A stretch of 5,752 nucleotides of DNA from positions 1 through 5,752 of the forward strand of contig JABDQT010000140.1 in NCBI GenBank assembly GCA_013042165.1. The letters are read 5' to 3'. Source of the DNA: Kiritimatiellales bacterium (GTDB lineage Bacteria; Verrucomicrobiota; Kiritimatiellia; Kiritimatiellales; Pontiellaceae). The notes under the pieces were generated by a model. That model was not told where the DNA came from. It saw nothing but the letters and a program-made list of their open reading frames with translations, and did not search any database. Shown in pieces: positions 1-5,685 of this stretch. The translations under genes were made by a program, and so were the position numbers. Position 1 is the first letter of the stretch; every line of letters begins with the position of its first letter.

Positions 1-1244
1 TAGTGCGGCAGCTGCTTGATAAGCGCGTCATCCTCCGGATGGCGCATCGGCGGCTGCCCGCATAAAAAAAGTTTTCCGCGCAGCGCGCGCAGCAGCAAAG
101 GAAACTTATCGAGCGACAACGCAAGAAAGAGCCGGTAGACCGTCGATTTCCGATCCTTGTACTTTACGAAGACCGGCAGGATGATGTACCCGGTGTGCGG
201 GTCATGAAACAGCTGGCGGGCGTAGCCCGCAACCCGGCTGAGCAGGATCAGTGGAAGAAGCATGCAGAAAGGAATGAGCTGTACCAACACCAGTCCCAGC
301 GTACAGAACCACAGGATGATACACCGTACGATATCTTCCGTGCGCATGTCGGGCCGGTTATGGGCAACCAGCCATGAATCGTCAATCTGGATGACCGTGC
401 CGTCCGATGGATCGATCACCCGGTTGCCCGACACAATCTTGCCGTGGATCTCCAGGTTCCGGCCGATGTAGGTATCATCAAGAATCAGGCAATCGACGAG
501 TTCGCTGTGGGCATCGACGATGACGTGGTTGGCAATGACCGCATTGGGGCCAACGGTGGTCAGTGCACCGAAGCGGCAATCATTCCCCACAAGAATTGGA
601 GATTGAAGATGACTGGATGGCGGCGTGCGGACATTGTAGCCAATGGAGCTTCCGTCCGGACTGGAATATCCGGCCGTCACATAGCGTGAATATTCGACTT
701 CCACCATTTTCATGTTGAGAGCGAAATAGGCCCTGATGCTGCCGATGGCATACGGGTGGATGTGGACTTCCTCCAGGCCCCGTTCCGTTAACGGGTTCTC
801 CAGCAATGCGTTGACTTCGTTCGAGGTGGGCCCGTATACAAACAGCGCCTCCTTATTAAAATCATGGCGACAGGCTCTCAGCCCCTGCAAGCCATTCAAA
901 ACATACGCCTGCCGACGACGCAGGAAAAAAGGCCCGCCGATATAAAACAGTCCTTTTGCCCAATGACCGGAAATCGCTTTCAGATAGTCCAGGGGATCTT
1001 CGGCCGGTCGTGCAAAGGCATATTCAACCTCCACGTTCCATCGCTCGCCGGAACCGACAAAGTCCTCGATCTGCTTCGCGCCCTCGCCCAGAATGATATG
1101 CACCCTGCCGATGCCGAGCTCCGTGCACGCTTCAAGCCAGTAGTCCAGCAACGGCCGGTTGGCGACAGGCAGCAGCGGCCACGGCGTATCGCCGATCTGC
1201 TGTGCCCAGTCGCACGCGCTGGCGGTGTTGAAGACGGCAACCAT
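1..1244 (-). CDS. Partial NDP-sugar pyrophosphorylase-like / beta-helix / sugar transferase-like fusion protein, probably catalytically degenerate
   Basis: An open frame runs from an ATG at 1244 to the left edge: 414 codons plus two bases (TA), so the 3' end is missing or lies exactly at the edge. Residues 1-110 resemble the start of a sugar-nucleotidyltransferase; PLLPVANRPLLDYWLE (22-37) is the clearest match. The usual GxGTRxxP...PK signature is absent: the glycine loop is replaced by NTASACDW and the expected PK lysine by Trp22. The usual GD after the central strand reads GGP (103-105). Residues about 195-295 look like left-handed beta-helix hexapeptide repeats (ILVGND, TTVGPNAVIANHV, TYIGRNLEIHG). 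Residues about 305-338 form a hydrophobic hairpin. LDKFPLLLRALRGKLF (378-393) followed by CGQPPM aligns with the sugar transferase block LDExPQxxNVLxGDMSxVGPRP, but the catalytic Glu is Lys380. GGTGG four bases before the ATG supports the start, 9 bp after the STAS gene. An active enzyme with unusual motifs remains possible. Confidence 0.72.
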   Translation of the reverse strand, partial: MVAVFNTASACDWAQQIGDTPWPLLPVANRPLLDYWLEACTELGIGRVHIILGEGAKQIEDFVGSGERWNVEVEYAFARPAEDPLDYLKAISGHWAKGLFYIGGPFFLRRRQAYVLNGLQGLRACRHDFNKEALFVYGPTSNEVNALLENPLTERGLEEVHIHPYAIGSIRAYFALNMKMVEVEYSRYVTAGYSSPDGSSIGYNVRTPPSSHLQSPILVGNDCRFGALTTVGPNAVIANHVIVDAHSELVDCLILDDTYIGRNLEIHGKIVSGNRVIDPSDGTVIQIDDSWLVAHNRPDMRTEDIVRCIILWFCTLGLVLVQLIPFCMLLPLILLSRVAGYARQLFHDPHTGYIILPVFVKYKDRKSTVYRLFLALSLDKFPLLLRALRGKLFLCGQPPMRHPEDDALIKQLPH

Positions 1245-1253
1245 CGCTCCACC

Positions 1254-1595
1254 CTAGTCGAATGCCTTCACGGCATCGGCGGCATTCTCGTAGATCTCAA
1301 ATACCTTGTAGGCACGGGTGATTTCAAAAACCATGCGCGGCTTTTTCTGCAGGGAAGCAATCTTCATGTCGCCGCCGCGCTCGGTAATGCGCTTGAGCAC
1401 GGCAATGAGGGTTCCGAGACCGGCTGAATCCATGAAATCCACGGCCTCGAGGTCTATGACATAATTTTTGACATCGCGCTCGGCCTCCTGCCAGCGCGAA
1501 AACTGCTCGCGGAACGTATCCACTGTGGCGGCCGTGAGCGCCCTGCCGACCTTGATCACGCCGACATCGCCTTCTCTGGAACAATTTACCAACAT
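1254..1595 (-). CDS. STAS-domain anti-sigma-factor antagonist (SpoIIAA/RsbV/HsbA type)
   Basis: This 113-residue protein is a single STAS domain spanning nearly the whole chain, the usual size for cytoplasmic antagonists. The N-terminal beta-strand region (GDVGVIKVGRAL, 9-20) and the strand VIDLEAVDFMDSAGLGTL (46-63) are typical. Ser57 in the DSAG motif is the residue that partner-switching kinases phosphorylate and PP2C phosphatases dephosphorylate. No membrane segment is present, so it is not a SulP transporter tail. AGGGAG seven bases before the ATG overlaps the stop codon of the sugar transferase gene, and the start lies 11 bp after that gene. The likely partner is the receiver-phosphatase-HATPase protein two genes upstream: its HATPase domain would phosphorylate Ser57 and its phosphatase domain would reverse this. 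The downstream target is not visible; candidates are the adjacent glycan proteins, an unlinked anti-sigma factor or a diguanylate cyclase. Its TAG stop is in frame with the next gene's ATG. Confidence 0.93.
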   Translation of the reverse strand: MLVNCSREGDVGVIKVGRALTAATVDTFREQFSRWQEAERDVKNYVIDLEAVDFMDSAGLGTLIAVLKRITERGGDMKIASLQKKPRMVFEITRAYKVFEIYENAADAVKAFD

Positions 1596-1606
1596 CTCAG
1601 CTCTCC

Positions 1607-2341
1607 CTAATAGGCCCCGCGACCAAAAAGCACGGCGGGGATGGTTTTCAACAATATAACAAAATCCTTCAGGAGGCTCTGGCTCTGAATATACTGCATG
1701 TCCAGGCCGACCTGCTCATCGAACGGGATATCGGCGCGCCCGCGGATCTGCCACAGGCAGGTCAGCCCCGGCTTCACGTTCAGGCGTTTGCGGTCGGCAA
1801 GGGTGTAGGTTCGCACCTCTTCAGGCAGCGGCGGCCGCGGGCCCACCAGCGACAGATCACCGATCAGCACATTGAAAAACTGGGGAACTTCATCGATGCT
1901 CGACCGCCTGAGAAACCGGCCGAAGCGCAGGATCCGCGGATCCTCCTTGATCTTGAAGGTCACGCCATCATCCGACTCGTTATCATCCAGCAGTTCGGAC
2001 TTCATCGCGTCCGCCCCGTTCACCATGGAACGAAACTTGTAGAACCGAAACTCGCGGCCGTTGAGCCCCACCCGCTTCTGAATATAAATGACCGGAAAAC
2101 CGTCCTCGACGATGATGCACATCGAAACCAGCAGAATCAGGGGGGACAAGACGATGAGGGCGATAATACTCACCACCACATCCAGCAGGCGTTTAAAAAT
2201 CAGCAAGCCCCGCAGCATCCCTTCCCAGAAAAACAGCCGTGTTCGTTGTTTCCATTTCAGGACCTGGATGTCCGCCTTGCTTGCCGGGATATCCATCCGG
2301 GCAAACATTTCACGGCGAGCCTTGTAGATGGGTTTGCGCAT
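1607..2341 (-). CDS. Polyprenyl-phosphate sugar-1-phosphate transferase (initiating glycosyltransferase, PglC/WcaJ catalytic-domain family)
   Basis: This 244-residue monotopic phosphoglycosyltransferase would transfer a sugar-1-phosphate from a nucleotide sugar to undecaprenyl phosphate at the inner membrane, the first committed step of exopolysaccharide or O-antigen units. Visible motifs, in order: an N-terminal tail of about 48 residues; the membrane hairpin (about 48-78, KRLLDVVVSIIALIVLSPLI); RVGLNG (90-95); YKFRSM (101-106); DPRILRFGRFLRR (134-146); the catalytic Asp150-Glu151 dyad in SSIDEVPQFFNVL; DLSLVGPRP (162-170); and KPGLTCLWQIRGR (190-202). It lacks the four-helix CoA-binding-like N-terminal region of WcaJ/WbaP and so is a minimal catalytic form. 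All key residues are intact. The sugar specificity cannot be read from sequence. It starts one base after the switch-protein stop, with a strong GGAGG site inside that gene's last codons, which suggests coupled translation. It lies between the phosphatase/kinase and STAS genes, placing chain initiation under the same transcript. Confidence 0.95.
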   Translation of the reverse strand: MRKPIYKARREMFARMDIPASKADIQVLKWKQRTRLFFWEGMLRGLLIFKRLLDVVVSIIALIVLSPLILLVSMCIIVEDGFPVIYIQKRVGLNGREFRFYKFRSMVNGADAMKSELLDDNESDDGVTFKIKEDPRILRFGRFLRRSSIDEVPQFFNVLIGDLSLVGPRPPLPEEVRTYTLADRKRLNVKPGLTCLWQIRGRADIPFDEQVGLDMQYIQSQSLLKDFVILLKTIPAVLFGRGAY

Positions 2342-2342
2342 G

Positions 2343-3980
2343 CTAACCCTCCTCCCCGTCGATGATGGTGCAATAGGTCAGGTTGCGCGTCTGGATCCGG
2401 TAGCGCTCGATCCGGTTGGTAATCGCGTTGGTAATCGCAAGTCCGCGACCGCGGGAACCCATGTATTCCTCATCGAGCTCACGATTGAGCGCCTCTTCCA
2501 GATCCCACTCGGTACCTTCGTCTTCGAGCACCAGCTGGCATACATTTCCTTCAACACGAAGCTGCAGCCAGAATGCGTCCTCCTCTTCCATGCCGCCATG
2601 CTCGACCAGATTTGTTCCCAGCTCCATGACCAGCAGACGCACCATCGCCGCCGTATCGTGGGAGATCCCCTGCTCGATGACCGCGATCTCGGCCAGCTTG
2701 GCGGTATCGGAAACAAAGTAGATATTGCGGGCGACCGTTCGTTGCACCACGATATTCTGCGGATCAAGCATATGCACCGAGATGGCGGTGCAGTCATCCG
2801 CGCTCATATCAAAACCCTCGGCTTCGAGCACACCCAGAAGCTCGGTGGCCTTGTTGGGATGTGCCGGATTGCGTACCACCTGGGAATATACCTCGGACAG
2901 CCGGCCGCCGCATTCTTCGCCGCTTGAACGATGCCGTGCCTCCGTCAAGCCATCGGTGTAGAGCAGCAGATAGCTGTTGCCCTCATCCTTGAACACCACT
3001 TCATCCATGGCAGAGTATGGTCGCTCGGAACCAAATGGAAATCCGATCGGGGCACCGCCCCCTTTACGGAAGACGGCAGAATTCTCACCCCCGTCTTTTT
3101 GAATCAGCACAGGATCGGGGTGGCCGCAGTTCATGCAGCGCCACTCCAGCTTTTGCGGGTCGTGAATGGCCATGAACATCGTCGCAAAATATGCCGGATT
3201 GTCGATGCGTCGCCGCATCACGATGTTCAGCGCATTGCAGATCGCCGCCGGTCCCTGGTCGGCATAGCGGTATATCATCTCGCTGGCGGCGGCCTTCAGG
3301 AGCGATGAAATCATGGCCGGCGCCACGCCATGCCCCGACACATCGGCCACATAGATGCAGTGCTTGCCGTGCGGCAATGAAATAATATCGAACGCATCGC
3401 CGCCTACATCCATGCAGGTACGATAGGCAATCCGCACCTCGAACCGCTCGGAGAAATGAGGTGTGTCGGAGAAAAGCGAACGCTGCACGGCACCGGCAAG
3501 CTCGAGGTCCCGCGATACGCGGTTGTTCCAGATCGTCAGCTCATCGTTGCTCTTTTTTAGTGCAAGCGCATTGCCGACACGCAGCACCAGTTCCCGGGGA
3601 TTGAACGGCTTGCGGATGTAGTCCATTGCGCCCAGTTCGAAACCGGTCTCGATATCTTCAATCTTCGACTTTGCCGTGACCATGATGATGGGAATTTCCG
3701 AGGTCCGCGGCTCATCGCGCAGATGGGCACAAAAGTCGAAACCATCCATGCCGGGCATGATGACATCCACCAGAATCAGATCGGGCACTTTCTGAAAGGC
3801 GATAGTGAGTGCGGTGGGGCCGTCATCGGCATCCAGCACTTCGCAGCCGCGGGCCTCGAGCAGCTTCCTCAGATAGAGCCGATTGGGCAGCTCGTCGTCC
3901 ACCACCAAGATCCGTCCCGACAGGTTTTGCACCAACCGCGAGGTTGTCTTGCTGATGTCATGCTCATCAGGGGGTGGCAT
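2343..3980 (-). CDS. Response regulator with SpoIIE/PP2C-type serine phosphatase and RsbW-like serine kinase domains (HsbR/CrsR type)
   Basis: The protein has 545 residues from the chosen start. The receiver domain (about 22-140) has acidic Asp28/Asp29, phospho-acceptor Asp72 in LVDVIMPGMDG, Thr102 and Lys124. A probable coiled-coil linker (about 138-168) ends in LAGAVQRSLF, typical of RsbU-like proteins. The SpoIIE/PP2C phosphatase domain (about 178-405) carries metal-binding candidates Asp191/Asp195 (MDVGGDAFD), Asp213 (VADVSGHG), Asp343 (YTDGLTEA) and Asp395/Asp396 (ADDCTAI). The C-terminal HATPase domain (about 415-540) has the N-box ELGTNLVEHG (Glu453, Asn457), a G1-like EDEG (486-489) and a GSRGRGLAI lid/G2 region (508-516). 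Both opposing activities therefore look functional in one chain. Known relatives (HsbR, CrsR; SypE in another domain order) phosphorylate or dephosphorylate a STAS partner, with the receiver setting the balance. The start at 3980 is preferred over an in-frame ATG at 4028 because AGGAG sits four bases ahead of it and the longer version would overlap the Hpt gene by 41 bp. Confidence 0.95.
   Translation of the reverse strand: MPPPDEHDISKTTSRLVQNLSGRILVVDDELPNRLYLRKLLEARGCEVLDADDGPTALTIAFQKVPDLILVDVIMPGMDGFDFCAHLRDEPRTSEIPIIMVTAKSKIEDIETGFELGAMDYIRKPFNPRELVLRVGNALALKKSNDELTIWNNRVSRDLELAGAVQRSLFSDTPHFSERFEVRIAYRTCMDVGGDAFDIISLPHGKHCIYVADVSGHGVAPAMISSLLKAAASEMIYRYADQGPAAICNALNIVMRRRIDNPAYFATMFMAIHDPQKLEWRCMNCGHPDPVLIQKDGGENSAVFRKGGGAPIGFPFGSERPYSAMDEVVFKDEGNSYLLLYTDGLTEARHRSSGEECGGRLSEVYSQVVRNPAHPNKATELLGVLEAEGFDMSADDCTAISVHMLDPQNIVVQRTVARNIYFVSDTAKLAEIAVIEQGISHDTAAMVRLLVMELGTNLVEHGGMEEEDAFWLQLRVEGNVCQLVLEDEGTEWDLEEALNRELDEEYMGSRGRGLAITNAITNRIERYRIQTRNLTYCTIIDGEEG
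2347..2355 (-). promoter_or_regulatory. Ribosome binding site of the sugar transferase gene, embedded in the end of the switch gene
   Basis: The minus strand reads GGAGGAGGG, ending five bases before the ATG at 2341. These bases also encode the last Glu-Glu-Gly of the upstream protein, and its TAG stop ends one base before the ATG. The layout favours translational coupling, tying transferase output to translation of the regulator. Confidence 0.8.
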
Positions 3981-3984
3981 CGGT

Positions 3985-3989
3985 CTCCT
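3985..3989 (-). promoter_or_regulatory. Ribosome binding site that decides the start of the switch protein
   Basis: On the minus strand AGGAG lies four bases before the ATG at 3980 and overlaps the TAG stop of the Hpt gene. It supports the 545-residue form over a form 16 residues longer starting inside the Hpt gene, and it suggests that Hpt translation delivers ribosomes to the next start. Confidence 0.8.
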
Positions 3990-4338
3990 AACTAAGCGTC
4001 TCCATCCACGCTGCGAGGGCTTCAACAATCGGAACGATCTCGACGAGACGATCTTCCTTGGCCAGGTTTTCTACCTCAAGCGCAAGTACCGATATTTCCG
4101 GCAACCCGATGGTTCCGCCCATTCCCTTAATGGAATGGGCCGCGCCCCGGACAGCTTCGGTATCCTTTTGCGAAAGCCCCTCATGCAGCTCATTCGTCAG
4201 CCGCCGAAGCTCTTCGATGAAGACCTCGATCAGTTCATCATCAACGTCCGCCGTATCAACCACGAACTGGCTTTTACGGGACTCCAGATTCGGTATCAGA
4301 TCCTGCACCCATTCCACATTCCCGGGCATATTCGCCAT
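3988..4338 (-). CDS. Stand-alone Hpt (histidine phosphotransfer) protein
   Basis: This 116-residue protein is essentially one Hpt four-helix bundle. The phospho-acceptor is His68 in AAHSIKGMGGTIGLPEIS, which matches the family signature AHxLKGxxxxxGxxxL. The flanking acidic helices (about 32-55 and 82-114) are typical. There is no kinase or receiver domain, so it must pass phosphate between an unlinked hybrid histidine kinase and a receiver, most simply the one encoded 7 bp downstream. That is the role of HptB towards HsbR in Pseudomonas aeruginosa. GGAGG five bases before the ATG is a strong ribosome site, and a second ATG three codons in (4329) is less well placed. It is the first gene of the inferred operon, behind a candidate promoter. 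A 9-bp inverted repeat covers the codons around His68. Confidence 0.93.
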   Translation of the reverse strand: MANMPGNVEWVQDLIPNLESRKSQFVVDTADVDDELIEVFIEELRRLTNELHEGLSQKDTEAVRGAAHSIKGMGGTIGLPEISVLALEVENLAKEDRLVEIVPIVEALAAWMETLS

Positions 4339-4348
4339 GTTTTCCTCC

Positions 4349-4370
4349 GTTGAGTAAAATTTTAGTGAAC
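4349..4370. repeat. Imperfect 22-bp palindrome in the operon leader
   Basis: The arms GTTGAGTAAAA and TTTTAGTGAAC pair at nine of eleven positions around an AAAATTTT centre. The palindrome lies between the predicted transcription start and the Hpt Shine-Dalgarno sequence. Such symmetry is typical of a dimeric regulator's operator, but an AT-rich chance palindrome is possible. A long T run does not follow it on the minus strand, so it does not look like a classical terminator for the CDF gene. Confidence 0.35.
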
Positions 4371-4379
4371 AACGTCGAA

Positions 4380-4407
4380 ATCATAACAGCAATCGGAACG
4401 GAGGCAA
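4380..4407 (-). promoter_or_regulatory. Candidate sigma70-type extended -10 promoter for the Hpt-led operon
   Basis: On the minus strand TTGCCT (4402-4407) is followed after 16 bases by TATGAT (4380-4385). TGT immediately ahead makes a TGn extended -10. Transcription would begin near 4373, giving a leader of roughly 35 bases before the Hpt ATG. It lies in the only gap in the window large enough to separate the CDF gene from the operon. The call rests on motif likeness alone, and read-through from the CDF gene is also possible. Confidence 0.45.
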
Positions 4408-4419
4408 ATACGCAGTAGA

Positions 4420-5673
4420 TCAATTTCCACCTGCCGGCAGCTCAAACTGCCGGCGTGCCATAGGCGCGCTTTCGACCGCCGCTTCAATACCGATCTCCAC
4501 CTGCCCCACACGGTTTTCAAAGGCCGCTCCAATGGCGTCAAGGCACTGGGTATAAAGCGAATCATAGTCGGCTCGGCTCGTCTCCATGTCCGTAACCAGA
4601 TCGAATGATATCCGGTAGGGCACATCGGCGCCCACGGCGCGTAAATCGTGCACATCCACCAGAGAGGGTTGCTGAAGGATAAATTGATGAAGCACCTCGC
4701 TGAGTTCCTCGAACAGGGGGTGCGACCGATCGACCGGATCCAGATGCGCCACGGCACGCCACTCGAGTTTCTTTTCGACCGCTTCTTCCGCGGCCTCGGA
4801 AATGATGTGCGCCTCCACCAGGCTCAAATGGGCATCCACCTCGATATGGAACGACACCATCTTCACATCCCCATAATGATGTACCATGATCTCGTGGGCA
4901 CCCATGACCCCCTCGACATCCACCAATGTGTCGTAAATGGCACGGACTTCATCGGAGTCCGGCGGCGTTCCCAGCAGGATGTCGATGGCCTCGCGGGCAT
5001 AGGCTATTCCGGTATACAGAATAAAGACGGCAACAACGATCGCGGTCCAGCCATCCACCGACGGCCAACCCATCCTTGAGCCAACCAGGGCAACCACGAC
5101 CAACAAGGTGCAGATAATGTCGAAGGTATGGTTCCATGCATCCGCCTCCAGCACCTGCGATTTCGTCATACGCGCCAGCTTCCGCGCAAAAACCGCCATC
5201 CAGGTTTTGACGGCCACCGTGATGCCAACGGCAACAAGAAGCCATGTAGGGACATGGATGGACCGCGGCTGGATAAGCCGTAGGATCCCCGACTTCGCCA
5301 CCTCGGCGCCAACAATAATCAGGGCTATGGCCAATACCAGCGTAGCCACCGCCTCGATGCGGCCGTGCCCGAAGGGATGGCCTGCATCGCGGGGTTTACG
5401 GGACCACTGGAAGCCCAGCGCAATCACGAGCGAGCTGCCCATATCGGCCAGGTTGTTCGTGGCGTCGGCGATCAGCGACATGCTGCCCGAAACCACTCCG
5501 AGCCCGCCTTTGACCACCGCGAGCACCGCGCTCATCAAAGCACTCGTCCAGCCGGCCAGCATCCCCAGCCGCGTGCGGTTTTCCTGGCTGTCGCAAGTCT
5601 GGGTGCCATCCATCACCCGCCGCATAAGAAAGCCCATCACGGGGCATGGCAATTTATGTTTCTTGTCGCTCAT
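4420..5673 (-). CDS. Cation diffusion facilitator (CDF) family metal efflux transporter with extended C-terminal region
   Basis: This 417-residue inner-membrane protein would export a divalent metal in exchange for protons. Six helices are visible at about 38-62, 66-90, 107-131, 143-164, 183-199 and 208-232. The helix 2 motif is SLIADATNNLADMGSS (66-81), with Asp70, Asn73 and Asp77. The loop motif HPFGHGRIE (99-107) is a CDF hallmark. In helix 5, ADAWNHTFD (177-185) places Asn181 and Asp185 where many Zn transporters have His/Asp or Asp/Asp. A ferredoxin-like cytoplasmic domain spans about 240-316. A further region of about 100 residues (DVHDLRAVGADVPYRISFD and following) recalls the longer CDF subfamily with ADAxNNLSD in helix 2. 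The metal (Zn, Mn, Fe, Cd or Co) cannot be assigned. No Shine-Dalgarno precedes the ATG at 5673; internal ATGs at codons 13, 17 and 21 are alternatives, all before helix 1. It shows no clear functional link to the downstream operon. Confidence 0.93.
   Translation of the reverse strand: MSDKKHKLPCPVMGFLMRRVMDGTQTCDSQENRTRLGMLAGWTSALMSAVLAVVKGGLGVVSGSMSLIADATNNLADMGSSLVIALGFQWSRKPRDAGHPFGHGRIEAVATLVLAIALIIVGAEVAKSGILRLIQPRSIHVPTWLLVAVGITVAVKTWMAVFARKLARMTKSQVLEADAWNHTFDIICTLLVVVALVGSRMGWPSVDGWTAIVVAVFILYTGIAYAREAIDILLGTPPDSDEVRAIYDTLVDVEGVMGAHEIMVHHYGDVKMVSFHIEVDAHLSLVEAHIISEAAEEAVEKKLEWRAVAHLDPVDRSHPLFEELSEVLHQFILQQPSLVDVHDLRAVGADVPYRISFDLVTDMETSRADYDSLYTQCLDAIGAAFENRVGQVEIGIEAAVESAPMARRQFELPAGGN
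4433..4454 (-). repeat. GC-rich inverted repeat at the 3' end of the CDF gene
   Basis: A perfect 8-bp stem (GCCGGCAG / CTGCCGGC) encloses a six-base loop within the last dozen codons of the CDF gene. In the transcript it would form a stable hairpin just before the stop codon. There is no U tract after it, so it is at best an atypical terminator or an end-stabilising structure. Confidence 0.35.
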
Positions 5674-5685
5674 TGATTAAGTTGT

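Noticed and set aside
980..1252. Minus-strand GTG-start frame of 90 codons just after the STAS gene
   Set aside because: It is out of frame with the 414-codon frame beginning at 1244, which carries the recognisable nucleotidyltransferase-like and beta-helix segments. The 90-codon product is Arg/Ser-rich shadow sequence.
864..1427. Plus-strand open frame of 187 codons
   Set aside because: It lies antisense to the STAS gene and the left-edge gene, both of which have clear family motifs and ribosome sites. Its translation shows no recognisable domain.
1929..1944. Perfect 16-bp palindrome AGGATCCGCGGATCCT
   Set aside because: It falls on the codons of the conserved KEDPRIL segment of the sugar transferase. 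The placement is best explained by codon choice, and it has no regulatory context.
2343..3980. Interpretation as a classical anti-sigma factor controlling a linked sigma factor
   Set aside because: No sigma factor gene is present in the window. The HATPase domain's visible partner is the STAS protein, so a sigma target cannot be claimed.
3981..4028. Upstream in-frame ATG extending the switch protein by 16 residues
   Set aside because: The extension overlaps the Hpt coding region, is Arg-rich without receiver-domain character, and AGGAG is correctly spaced for the 3980 ATG instead.
5108..5680. Plus-strand open frame of 190 codons
   Set aside because: It is antisense to the membrane region of the CDF transporter, with no domain features of its own. 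Long antisense frames are common in GC-rich genes.
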